Positions 53,478 through 62,212 of a stretch of DNA of 64,000 bases are shown in pieces. The notes under the pieces are model-generated. The model made no database searches. It was given only the letters and a program-made list of their open reading frames with translations, and was not told the origin of the DNA. The DNA comes from Chitinophagaceae bacterium (GTDB lineage Bacteria > Bacteroidota > Bacteroidia > Chitinophagales > Chitinophagaceae), in NCBI GenBank assembly GCA_017307755.1, contig JAFKGQ010000005.1, forward strand, positions 644,741 through 708,740, in the 5' to 3' direction. Positions within the stretch are counted from its first letter, which is position 1. Each line of letters opens with the position of its first letter. The position numbers and the translations under genes are program-made.

Positions 53478-55577
53478 TTAAAGCGGTGTCACCTTATATA
53501 TATAATGGTAATTGCCGTAGGGTAGTCTTTTTTCACTCAGCCCCATTTGCCGAAGGTCTATATTCATCTGTGTTTGGGGACGAGGGATCGTTTTCCCCTC
53601 GTCCAGGTCACTGGCATAATAGTGTAATGTACTTATGCTCAGCAGGGCGCTATCGGCTGTGATCTGCAGCCCATGTCCCTGTTGATCCGTGATCTTCCAC
53701 CAGCGGATGTCCGTCCGTGTGCCGCACTCCTGCGGCCGGCGATAGGGGTAGAACTGTTCTTCCACCGTCTGGCGATAGATGCCCAGCGCAGCACCATAAT
53801 TCCTATCGGTGTAATTCTCCTGCGGCCCACGGCCATAATATACAACGGAGTCATATCCGGCCGGAAGGATCCATTTCATACCCATCCGGGGCAGCATCGT
53901 CCTTCTGATAACGATGTTTGTATCCGTATTCCCTGTCTGTGTAGTGTCCGTCTCGAGGATCTCTTCCACCTGCATTTCTCCTTTGGCGTTGATAGTATAA
54001 TGCACGTGCAGCAAACAGGCGGTTTCGGGCAGGATATAATCAGTCCTGACGATGACAAAGTCGGAGGAAGTGCTGGTGGAGAATAGCTGGAGCCTGGATT
54101 CGCGGGTGGAATGTTTCCAGGCGGACAGCTCAATGGGCAGTTTGTCTGCATAGTCACAGTCGGTAGGCAGCCGCCAGAAATTAGCAGTAAGCCCCAACGT
54201 ATCCTCCAGCAAGCTACGCCCCCCGATGGCATAATGCTGGAGCCAGCCTGTCTGTTTGTTGAACTGCAGGTCGAGACCGGTGGCTGGCGAACTGATGCCA
54301 AATGTTCCGCTTTCGTCCTTAAAGGTCAATTCTCCGGCCGGGTGAACGGACACGTCACCTGCAAAGGCCTCACGGAGTATCAATTGCTCCGATGCCACCA
54401 CATGACCGGCGGGCAGCAGCGATTCGGATCTTTTTAGCCGGTAGATAATATTCAGCAGTACTTCTCCAGCGGCAGGCATCCGCACGGGAATTTGTACCCG
54501 TCCTGTTTTTTGTGGACCGATGACAGGGATGGCTGCCGCCCCGTGCTGCCCTGCCACCCCATTTATCAATACCTGCCATTCCATGGACAAATAAGAAAGG
54601 TCCCGGAAGGCATGATCATTAAATACCTGCACGGCTATGCCGGGAACGCCTTTTGTTCCTGCCGCCAGGGTGGTGAGGACAGGCTGCTGTACTTTCTTTA
54701 CCTCCCAGGCCGCGGGGATGGATTTTCCGTCGGGAGAGAATATATCGTATACAAAGCTTCCCGGGTAAAGGTCCGGATGCATCCGGACAGTGTCCCAATA
54801 GCTTTTGAAACCGCCCAAAGAATTTTCCGGCATAGGTCCGCAGGGGGAGAAGGTCCGTATAGGGCCGGAGGTATCCACTACGTACAATCCGTATTGGTCA
54901 CAGAGCATATGCCACAGCCTCTTGTCTGTATTTGTTTCCTGTACGGCATTGAAATTATACTGTTTTATCCGCCGGATGGCTTCCCGCATGGCGTCGCCGG
55001 AGAGAGACTGTACGCTTATAGAGTCGAACGACCGTCGGTGCATGCCCCTGAGCCATATCGGCCGGCCATTCAAATAGTAATGCCCATTGCGCAATGCGAT
55101 GTCCCGGAAACATACCTGTTCCGATGCGCTGTCCAACGCGCGCCCGCTGCTGTCTGTCACCCGCAGCCTTACCTCATACAATACGGGTATTTCCGCAGAC
55201 CATAGCCGGATGCCTGTTATCGGCAGCGTATATGACAGCAGCGTATCTGCGACAGGGAATATCTTTCGTATGGGTGTCGCTGGTAGTTTTCCCTGTCCGG
55301 CGCCGGCTAACCTTACTTCCACCATAGCTTTTGTACCGGCTGCCGGCCTTTCTCGCAATACCGCTGTGATGTCCACTGTCCCATTTTTATAGTTATCCCC
55401 GGGGGTAACCGTTGCACGTACGTCTATCTCCTGTATCAGGGCCAGGGCATTCAATTTGCCCTGGTGGGGTATAATTATTGAAGGCAATAGTGTGACACCT
55501 GTGAGTGGGGGGAATGCCAGGGGGAATGACAATAAATGAAATAGAAGTAAAACAGCAGTTAATACTGGCCTTTTCAT
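53478..55577 (-). CDS. Shortened GH2-like protein, probably not catalytic
   Basis: This 699-residue secreted protein has a GH2 beta-galactosidase layout but lacks large pieces; usual length is about 1,000 residues. The N-terminal jelly-roll is missing. The barrel start is present (YYLNGRPIWLRGMHRRSFD, FNAVQETNTD, GLYVVDTSG), then the sequence jumps to ENSLGGFKSYWDTVRMHP, which normally follows the nucleophile motif EYAHAMG. Here that motif reads PCGPMPE, so the nucleophile Glu is not found, and about 100 residues with the acid/base Glu are absent. The C-terminal domain (YGRGPQENYTDRNYGA) is intact. A binding role in the locus is a possible reading. Confidence 0.85.
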   Translation of the reverse strand: MKRPVLTAVLLLFHLLSFPLAFPPLTGVTLLPSIIIPHQGKLNALALIQEIDVRATVTPGDNYKNGTVDITAVLRERPAAGTKAMVEVRLAGAGQGKLPATPIRKIFPVADTLLSYTLPITGIRLWSAEIPVLYEVRLRVTDSSGRALDSASEQVCFRDIALRNGHYYLNGRPIWLRGMHRRSFDSISVQSLSGDAMREAIRRIKQYNFNAVQETNTDKRLWHMLCDQYGLYVVDTSGPIRTFSPCGPMPENSLGGFKSYWDTVRMHPDLYPGSFVYDIFSPDGKSIPAAWEVKKVQQPVLTTLAAGTKGVPGIAVQVFNDHAFRDLSYLSMEWQVLINGVAGQHGAAAIPVIGPQKTGRVQIPVRMPAAGEVLLNIIYRLKRSESLLPAGHVVASEQLILREAFAGDVSVHPAGELTFKDESGTFGISSPATGLDLQFNKQTGWLQHYAIGGRSLLEDTLGLTANFWRLPTDCDYADKLPIELSAWKHSTRESRLQLFSTSTSSDFVIVRTDYILPETACLLHVHYTINAKGEMQVEEILETDTTQTGNTDTNIVIRRTMLPRMGMKWILPAGYDSVVYYGRGPQENYTDRNYGAALGIYRQTVEEQFYPYRRPQECGTRTDIRWWKITDQQGHGLQITADSALLSISTLHYYASDLDEGKTIPRPQTQMNIDLRQMGLSEKRLPYGNYHYIYKVTPL

Positions 55578-55630
55578 CTATAAGCAGGTTAGGGACCTAA
55601 TAATAAAGAAAAAAAATAAATTAGTATAAG

Positions 55631-55644
55631 CTAAAACGATTTAG
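55631..55644. promoter_or_regulatory. Candidate LacI-family operator
   Basis: CTAAAACGATTTAG is a 14-nt site with 5-bp arms CTAAA/TTTAG, 30 bp before the LacI gene and 53 bp from the divergent GH2-like start. A near copy TTAAAACGGTTTAG lies at 51,209-51,222. Sites of this style with AACG centres suit LacI-type proteins, but this is only similarity. Confidence 0.35.
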
Positions 55645-55674
55645 TTATCTTTATGTATCGTAACCCCCAAAGAA

Positions 55675-56703
55675 ATGAAGAAAGTTTCCATCAGCGACAT
55701 TGCCCGTAAAGCAGGAGTTTCTGTCTCCACTGTCTCGTTTGTGATGAATGATAAAGCTGTTAAGATGCGCATCAGCCGCGAAGTGATTGAGAAGGTGGAG
55801 AATGTCGCCCGCGAAATGGGCTACCGTCCTAACCAGCTTGCCCGGGGTCTGCGCACCGGCAAAACTAAGACTATTGGGCTTATTGTCGAGAACATCGCCA
55901 ATGCTTTTTTTGCCTCTATGGCAAAAACCATCGAAGACGAAGCAAAAAAATACGATTATAAGGTTGTCTACTGTAGTACGGACAATGATGAGACAAAGGC
56001 CCGCGAGCTTATCAGCATGTTGTCCCAGCGGCAGGTGGATGGGTATATCATTACGCCCACCCTGGGTTTGGCCGAAGAGATACGAAGGTTGCAGGCTGAG
56101 AACAAGCCTGTCGTTCTTATCGACCGCTATTTCCCTGAACATGAAGAGATACCCTCTGTCCTTGTGGATAATTATGCTGGTGTCGCCGAAGGAATGGAAT
56201 ACCTCATCGCCAAAGGTTATCGCAGGATCGCCCTGGTGACCATCGAAGTGGCGATGGCGCATATGCACGATCGTCTCCAGGCCTATTACGACACGCTGAA
56301 GAAACATGATATCCCCGTAGATAACCGTCTGGTGCGGCAGGTGCCGTATGGTTATGTGCGTGAAGCTGCCCTGGACGAAATAACGGACTTCTTTTCCGGC
56401 GATGGAAAAGATGCCGACGCCGTCTTTTTTCTGACCAACTACCTGGGGGTGCTTGGTATCGAAACCATGAAGAAAATGAGTATCCGTATCCCTGAGGAAA
56501 AGGCCATCCTTTGTTTTGACGACAATGATATATTCCGGCTTTATACACCTACTATCTCCGTCATCCGGCAGCCCATCTGTGAAATAGGTCAGCAGGCCAT
56601 GGCTGCATTGATTGAAAGATTGCGGCATACGGGTGTCGAGGCGTCGCCGGAAAATACACCTGTCCGGCTGTCGGCCGAGTTAGTGCCCAGGGGATCGATC
56701 TGA
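55675..56703 (+). CDS. LacI-family transcriptional regulator
   Basis: This 342-residue repressor has a helix-turn-helix SISDIARKAGVSVSTVSFVMN with a hinge helix at RPNQLARGLRTG, then a periplasmic-binding-like effector domain (TIGLIVENIANAFFASMAKTIEDEA, DGYIITPTLGLAEEI). It should sense a sugar of the locus. It is divergent from the GH2/GH89 operon and precedes the sigma, FecR, SusC and SusD genes on the plus strand. Confidence 0.92.
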   Translation: MKKVSISDIARKAGVSVSTVSFVMNDKAVKMRISREVIEKVENVAREMGYRPNQLARGLRTGKTKTIGLIVENIANAFFASMAKTIEDEAKKYDYKVVYCSTDNDETKARELISMLSQRQVDGYIITPTLGLAEEIRRLQAENKPVVLIDRYFPEHEEIPSVLVDNYAGVAEGMEYLIAKGYRRIALVTIEVAMAHMHDRLQAYYDTLKKHDIPVDNRLVRQVPYGYVREAALDEITDFFSGDGKDADAVFFLTNYLGVLGIETMKKMSIRIPEEKAILCFDDNDIFRLYTPTISVIRQPICEIGQQAMAALIERLRHTGVEASPENTPVRLSAELVPRGSI

Positions 56704-56744
56704 GGAGCGTCGGAGCATCGATCTGTATGACCCGGGAAAAAAAA

Positions 56745-56758
56745 TTCGTAGTTACGAA
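56745..56758. promoter_or_regulatory. Inverted repeat upstream of the ECF sigma gene
   Basis: TTCGTA-GT-TACGAA, 6-bp perfect arms, 63 bp before the sigma-factor start. It could be an operator for the regulation of this sigma gene. Confidence 0.35.
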
Positions 56759-56820
56759 ACCGATTAAGCTTCCACATATCACATCTTTTTCTCTATTTTC
56801 GTTGGATATCATTCCATCGA

Positions 56821-57408
56821 TTGCTTACGACTGCTCAATATGATGATCAAAAAATGCTCTTCCGCAGGCTGGCGGAAGGGGATGAAGACGCCTACCGGGA
56901 GATATTCCACCATTACAACAAGCTTTTGCAACCTTTTGCCGTCAAGCTGACGCGCAGTCCATTAGCAGCCGAAGAAGTTTTGCAGGAAGTTTTTCTTAAA
57001 ATATGGGCCCACCGCCACAAACTGGCCGAAGTGGATGATCCGAAAGCGTATATCATCCGCATAGTCTCCAATGAATCTATCAATTACATGCAGGCGTCGG
57101 TGAAATACCGGCATCTTTCGATAGAGATCCCCCAAACGCTGGTAGACGGAGCTCCTTCTCCGGAGCAATCTTTTTCTTACCGGGAGACGGAAGCGCGTTT
57201 GCAGCAGGCTATTGAACAACTGCCGATGGCCTGCCGGCAGATATACCGGATGAGCCGTGAACAGTACAAACGCATACCGGAGATCGCCTCTGAGCTCAAC
57301 CTCTCGCACAGTACCGTTAAAAATCAATTGGTAAAGGCCTTGAAAAGCATCCGTTTGCACATCGGGAATATCCTGCCTACCCTTGTCCTCTGGATATTGT
57401 CAAAATGA
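56821..57408 (+). CDS. ECF-type RNA polymerase sigma factor
   Basis: This 195-residue protein has sigma region 2 (GDEDAYREIFHHYNKLLQPFAVKLTRSPLAAEEVLQEVFLKIW) and region 4 (QLPMACRQIYRMSREQYKRIPEIASELNLSHSTVKNQLVKALKSI). No ATG gives the usual length, so TTG 56,821 or ATG 56,854 (MLFRRLAEGDEDAY) could be the start. It is followed 58 bp later by its FecR-like anti-sigma factor and then SusC with an STN domain: the classical trans-envelope signalling set. Confidence 0.9.
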   Translation: MLTTAQYDDQKMLFRRLAEGDEDAYREIFHHYNKLLQPFAVKLTRSPLAAEEVLQEVFLKIWAHRHKLAEVDDPKAYIIRIVSNESINYMQASVKYRHLSIEIPQTLVDGAPSPEQSFSYRETEARLQQAIEQLPMACRQIYRMSREQYKRIPEIASELNLSHSTVKNQLVKALKSIRLHIGNILPTLVLWILSK

Positions 57409-57466
57409 CAATAAAAAAATCAGCACTGCATAGTCCTTTTTATGCTCTTGCCTGTCTTGAAATACT

Positions 57467-58636
57467 ATGGACACGCATCGGATCATTTATTTATTGCAAC
57501 GATACCTGGATGGCCGTATTATTCCGGAGGAGCAGGAAGAATTAAACCGTATCCTGCGACAGGGCGATCATGCTGAGCAAATACGCGAGGTGATGGGCGT
57601 GCTCATTGGCCGGGAGCAGGGGCTGGAGGTTTATGACGAAATGGAATGGGAGCCCTTTTTACAGAAGATCAGAAGAAAGATCGTCCGTCCGACGAGACGA
57701 CTATGGTTTTCCGCTGCGGCTGCCCTGGTGCTGCTGTCTGTCGCCGTCTGGTTATTGACGGGCAACCGCAAGACCGGCAAGCCCCTGGCTGCTGCGCCGG
57801 CGAAGCCTTCCGTCACCCAGGACCTGGCTCCCGGCAGTAATAGGGCCACCCTTACCCTGGCGGATAATAGCACTATCGACCTGGATGCGGCGAAAGAGGG
57901 CGTGCTGGGACAGCAGGGCAATATGCGGCTGATCAAAGAAAAGGATGGACGGCTGAATTACCAACCTGCAGATGAAAAGGCCTTCGTAACAACGATGGCA
58001 TACAACCTTTTGGCAACGCCTCGTGGCGGGCAATATCAACTGGTGTTGCCTGATGGCAGCAAGGTCTGGCTGAATGCGGCCAGCCGGCTAAAGTATCCTG
58101 CCAGTTTCGGAGGGAAAGAAAGGGTAGTGGAGCTCCAGGGAGAAGCCTATTTTGAAATTGCACGCAACCCTTCCATGCCATTCAAGGTCGCCTTGATAGG
58201 GCAGCCTTCCGCCCGGGTGGAAGTATTGGGCACTCATTTCAATGTAAAGGCTTATTCGGATGAACCTTCTGTTCAGGCTACCCTGCTGGAAGGCGCCATA
58301 AAAATACACCAGGGAACTGCGGCTGTCTTGCTACAGCCTGGTCAGCAGGCCCGGTGGAACAGCAGCACAAATATTAAGGTTTCCACAGCGGATCTGGAAG
58401 AAGCCATCGCCTGGAAGAATGGTTTATTCAAGTTCAATGACGCCACCATCGAAGAGGTCATGTTACAGTTGTCGCGTTGGTACGATGTGGACATCGTGTA
58501 CGTGAACGGAGTTCCGAAAGACCTGTTCCGGGGGGAAATATACCGGAGCGTCAATGTATCCAAATTATTGAAAGTCCTGGAAGCCAGCGGCGTCCACTTT
58601 ACGGTGGAGGGCAAAAAGATACTGGTGAGAAATTAA
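57467..58636 (+). CDS. FecR-family anti-sigma factor
   Basis: This 389-residue protein has an N-terminal cytoplasmic part, a membrane helix at about 80-98 (WFSAAAALVLLSVAVWLLTG) and a periplasmic FecR domain (YQLVLPDGSKVWLNAASRLKYP, VELQGEAYFEIARNPSMPFKV). A C-terminal STN/DUF4974 module follows (FKFNDATIEEVMLQLSRWYDVDIVYVN). It holds the upstream ECF sigma factor until the SusC receptor signals. Confidence 0.92.
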   Translation: MDTHRIIYLLQRYLDGRIIPEEQEELNRILRQGDHAEQIREVMGVLIGREQGLEVYDEMEWEPFLQKIRRKIVRPTRRLWFSAAAALVLLSVAVWLLTGNRKTGKPLAAAPAKPSVTQDLAPGSNRATLTLADNSTIDLDAAKEGVLGQQGNMRLIKEKDGRLNYQPADEKAFVTTMAYNLLATPRGGQYQLVLPDGSKVWLNAASRLKYPASFGGKERVVELQGEAYFEIARNPSMPFKVALIGQPSARVEVLGTHFNVKAYSDEPSVQATLLEGAIKIHQGTAAVLLQPGQQARWNSSTNIKVSTADLEEAIAWKNGLFKFNDATIEEVMLQLSRWYDVDIVYVNGVPKDLFRGEIYRSVNVSKLLKVLEASGVHFTVEGKKILVRN

Positions 58637-58800
58637 TTCACGCAACAACCCCATATGGATAAAGCACCCTGACAAGCATGCGGTCATAGTCCAAAAAAAC
58701 CAGGAGCGCTTGAGACCGCTCCCGGCAAATGTCGGGCTATCACTGAACGAAATCCTGTTTAACGATTATCGAAAGTTGTAAACCCAAACACTGCAAATCT

Positions 58801-61800
58801 ATGCAAATGGATCGTCATGTAAAAGCCTCCCTTTTACAAAGGCTTTTACAAACCAAAACTGATGCGGCTGCCCGTTCATGGATGGCCGGCAAGACCTCTT
58901 CGAAAAGTAAAATCCCCCTTGTCATGAGAATGACTGCATTCTTACTTACGGTAGCCTGTTTGCAGCTGAGCGCGGGAACCTACTCGCAAAAAGTAAGCCT
59001 CTCGGTCAAAAAACAGCCGCTGGAAGCCGTATTTAAAGAGATCAAAGCCCAGACGGGCTATGTATTCTGGTATAAAGTGGACATGTTAAAACAAGCTAAG
59101 AAAGTCACCATCAGCGTAGTATACCAGGAGTTACCAAAAGTGCTGGACGAGATCTTTAGGGACCAGCCCCTCACTTACGAGATCGTGGATAAGACCATTG
59201 CCGTAAAGTTGAAAGACCTTCCGGCGCCAGGTGTGATCGAAGTTCCACCAGCTATAACGATCACGGGGGCGGTCACCGATGAGAAAGGGGCTCCTCTCGC
59301 CGGCGTGTCCATACAGGTGAAAGGCGCCAAAGGCGGCGCTCAGACGGGTACAGACGGGACGTTCACCATTTCCGGTGTCAGGGAGGATGCTGTGCTCGTA
59401 TTCAGCTATGTTGGCTATCAGGCACAGCAGGTATCTGTAAGCGGGCGTACCGTTTTAAATATTGTGCTGCGTGCCGAAACACAAAGCCTGGGGGACATGG
59501 TTGTCGTAGGATACGGCCGTGCCAGCCGGAAGAACCTTTCCAGTTCTGTCAGCACGGTGAAGCCGGAGGATCTCAATAAAGGCGCTATTACCGACGTTGG
59601 TCAGTTGCTGCAGGGCAAAGTACCTGGTCTGAACATCACGGCCAATGGGGATCCCAATACGCCTGCCGCCGTCGTTCTGAGGGGAACTTCCACCCTTAAC
59701 AGCAGCCAGACACCCTTTTATGTCATAGACGGGGTTCCGGGGACCGACATTTCCCTGATCGCTCCGGATGATATCGCTTCCGTCGAGGTTTTAAAGGATG
59801 CCGCCGCCACCGCCATATATGGTAATCGCGCCGCGTCCGGCGTCATCATCGTTTCTACCCGGAAGGGCAGGGCTGGTCAGATGCAGGTGAGCTACAGCGG
59901 ATATGTGGGCGCAGAAAAAGTGTCCAGCAGACTGAAAGTGATGAGCGCTCAACAGTTGCGGGAGTTTATGACAAAAAACGGTTCGGCTCTCCTGCCGGCC
60001 GACGACAAGGGCGCCAACACGGACTGGCAGAAAGCTATCCAGCGTAGTACGGCTGTCTCCCACAATCAGAATTTATCTTTTAGCGGTGGTACCGAGCACA
60101 GCAACTATATCGCCAGTTTGAACTATGCCTACAAGGAAGGTATCCTTCAGCATAGTTCGCTGGAGCGGGTCATAGCCCGTCTGGCAATAGAACAATATGC
60201 TTTGAACGATAAAGTGAAGTTTGGGGTGAACGTCACCAACTCCAACAGCAATGCCAACGACATTCCTTACCGCAATACTGTCCTGCTGCAGGCTGCCCGC
60301 TATCTGCCGGTGTCTCCCGTAAAGAACAGCGATGGGAGCTATTTCGAGAACTTCACCACCTCGAATTATTACAATCCTGTCGCCATGATGAACCATGGTC
60401 AGTTGAATACCAAGTACAACAACCTGGTGGGTAATTTCACCACCCAGGTGAAGCTGCCGTTCGGGTTCACCTATGACCTCAGTCTGGCTTATATGAACCT
60501 GTCGACCCTGGTGGGACAATACCTGGATAAGTATTTTACGAACAATTATACAAACATGTATGACAATCCCAACCCTGCCTTATATGCTCACTCTCAACAG
60601 GTGTTCGGGAAGAACGGGCAGGCGACCAGACAATCCTATACGAATACCAGCAAGATACTGGAAACCTATATCACCTGGAACAGGAAGTTTGGGGATCATA
60701 CGGTTAACGCGGTGCTTGGCTATTCCTGGCAGAATAATGTGCTGGGAAATGGATTCCAGGCCACCACTTTCAATTTTGCCGTGGACAACACCAGCTTCAA
60801 CAATTTATCCCTGAGCAATCCTTATGCATATACCTCGCCGCGTATCAGCTTTGGCTCGGATACTTACCAGGAGACGCGGCTTATCTCGGATTTTGTCCGG
60901 GTGAATTACAATTACAAGGATAAATATTTATTCCAAGGGTCAATCAGAAGGGATGGCAGCTCGGTCTTTGGGACCAACAACCAATGGGGGTATTTTCCTT
61001 CCGCGGGGGCTGCCTGGCGCATCATCGAGGAGGATTTTATGAAAGGGCAGAATACTTTTAGCGATCTGAAGCTCAGAGGCAGCTATGGTGTTGCTGGTAA
61101 TTCCAGCGGTTTTAGCGCGTATACCGCCCAGTTTATCCAGGGTAGCGTAGGGTCTTATTATTACCAGGGTTCCATCAGTGCAGCCTATGGTCCGACACAA
61201 ACACAGAATGCCAACCTTCGATGGGAGAAGACTGCTACTACCGACATCGGCGTGGACTTTGCCGTCATAAATGGAAGGGTCAGCGGTTCGGTGGATGTAT
61301 ATAATAAAAACACCACCGGCATGATCTGGTCGTACCAGGTGGACCGTATGCTGGTGGCTAACGGGAGCATCGTTGCCAATGGGGGCAGCATGAACAATAA
61401 GGGAATCGAATTATCCCTTACGGCTGCCGTGGTGAATAAAGGTGATTTCGCGTGGACCAGCACCCTGAACCTGGCGCATAATACCAATAAGATCACCAGC
61501 CTGTCCAACCCTTACTTCGCCGGCGGGGACTCCGTGGGAGCCGCTTATCCTGAAGGAGGCGGCAGGTCCGGCAGCAGTCTGCAACTGGTGAAAGCGGGTC
61601 ATCCCCTGGGCCAGTTCTTTACGCTGCACTATGCCGGGAAGGACTCCCTCGGCCATAGTGTATTCCTGGACCATACAGGCAAGACCACAAACCAGGTCGT
61701 TTATGGGACGGACTATCGTTATGCCGGGAATGCGCAGCCGAAATTGTTGTTCGGATGGGGCAATACCTTCCGTCTGAGGAACTGGGACTTCAACTTTTTT

Positions 61801-62187
61801 GTACGGGGCGTATTGGGCAACAAGATATACAATGCCACCCGCGCCGACCTGTTCAGCCCTGCGCTGGCGCAATACGGCAATCTCTCCTCGGATGCCATGA
61901 ATGAATCCATCAAGGATAATACGGATTATTATTATTCCGACCGGTTTATCGAGAGCGGCAGCTACCTGCGGTTTGACAATGCGACGCTGGCCTATAATTT
62001 CAAGAACATCAGCCCTTATATCAAGAAGCTCCGGGTATATGGCTCAGTGAACAATCTTTTTGTGATCACGGGCTATAAAGGCATCGATCCGGAGGTGAAC
62101 CAGGGTGGTATCGCGCCGGGAGTGGATTATAACAACTTCTATCCCAAAACCCGCACATTCCTGGTAGGGGCCAGCGTGTCCTTCTAA
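58801..62187 (+). CDS. SusC-like TonB-dependent transporter with STN domain
   Basis: This 1,128-residue outer-membrane receptor has a signal segment (MRMTAFLLTVACLQLSAGTYSQ), an STN signalling domain at about 65-135 that should contact FecR, a carboxypeptidase-regulatory-like domain at about 152-225 and a TonB-box-like DMVVVGYG at 232-239. The plug follows, then a 22-strand barrel ending FLVGASVSF. It imports oligosaccharides together with the SusD-like lipoprotein. The SusD gene follows 25 bp downstream. Confidence 0.95.
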   Translation: MQMDRHVKASLLQRLLQTKTDAAARSWMAGKTSSKSKIPLVMRMTAFLLTVACLQLSAGTYSQKVSLSVKKQPLEAVFKEIKAQTGYVFWYKVDMLKQAKKVTISVVYQELPKVLDEIFRDQPLTYEIVDKTIAVKLKDLPAPGVIEVPPAITITGAVTDEKGAPLAGVSIQVKGAKGGAQTGTDGTFTISGVREDAVLVFSYVGYQAQQVSVSGRTVLNIVLRAETQSLGDMVVVGYGRASRKNLSSSVSTVKPEDLNKGAITDVGQLLQGKVPGLNITANGDPNTPAAVVLRGTSTLNSSQTPFYVIDGVPGTDISLIAPDDIASVEVLKDAAATAIYGNRAASGVIIVSTRKGRAGQMQVSYSGYVGAEKVSSRLKVMSAQQLREFMTKNGSALLPADDKGANTDWQKAIQRSTAVSHNQNLSFSGGTEHSNYIASLNYAYKEGILQHSSLERVIARLAIEQYALNDKVKFGVNVTNSNSNANDIPYRNTVLLQAARYLPVSPVKNSDGSYFENFTTSNYYNPVAMMNHGQLNTKYNNLVGNFTTQVKLPFGFTYDLSLAYMNLSTLVGQYLDKYFTNNYTNMYDNPNPALYAHSQQVFGKNGQATRQSYTNTSKILETYITWNRKFGDHTVNAVLGYSWQNNVLGNGFQATTFNFAVDNTSFNNLSLSNPYAYTSPRISFGSDTYQETRLISDFVRVNYNYKDKYLFQGSIRRDGSSVFGTNNQWGYFPSAGAAWRIIEEDFMKGQNTFSDLKLRGSYGVAGNSSGFSAYTAQFIQGSVGSYYYQGSISAAYGPTQTQNANLRWEKTATTDIGVDFAVINGRVSGSVDVYNKNTTGMIWSYQVDRMLVANGSIVANGGSMNNKGIELSLTAAVVNKGDFAWTSTLNLAHNTNKITSLSNPYFAGGDSVGAAYPEGGGRSGSSLQLVKAGHPLGQFFTLHYAGKDSLGHSVFLDHTGKTTNQVVYGTDYRYAGNAQPKLLFGWGNTFRLRNWDFNFFVRGVLGNKIYNATRADLFSPALAQYGNLSSDAMNESIKDNTDYYYSDRFIESGSYLRFDNATLAYNFKNISPYIKKLRVYGSVNNLFVITGYKGIDPEVNQGGIAPGVDYNNFYPKTRTFLVGASVSF

Positions 62188-62212
62188 ATTGAACACTATT
62201 AAAAAGACGTAT

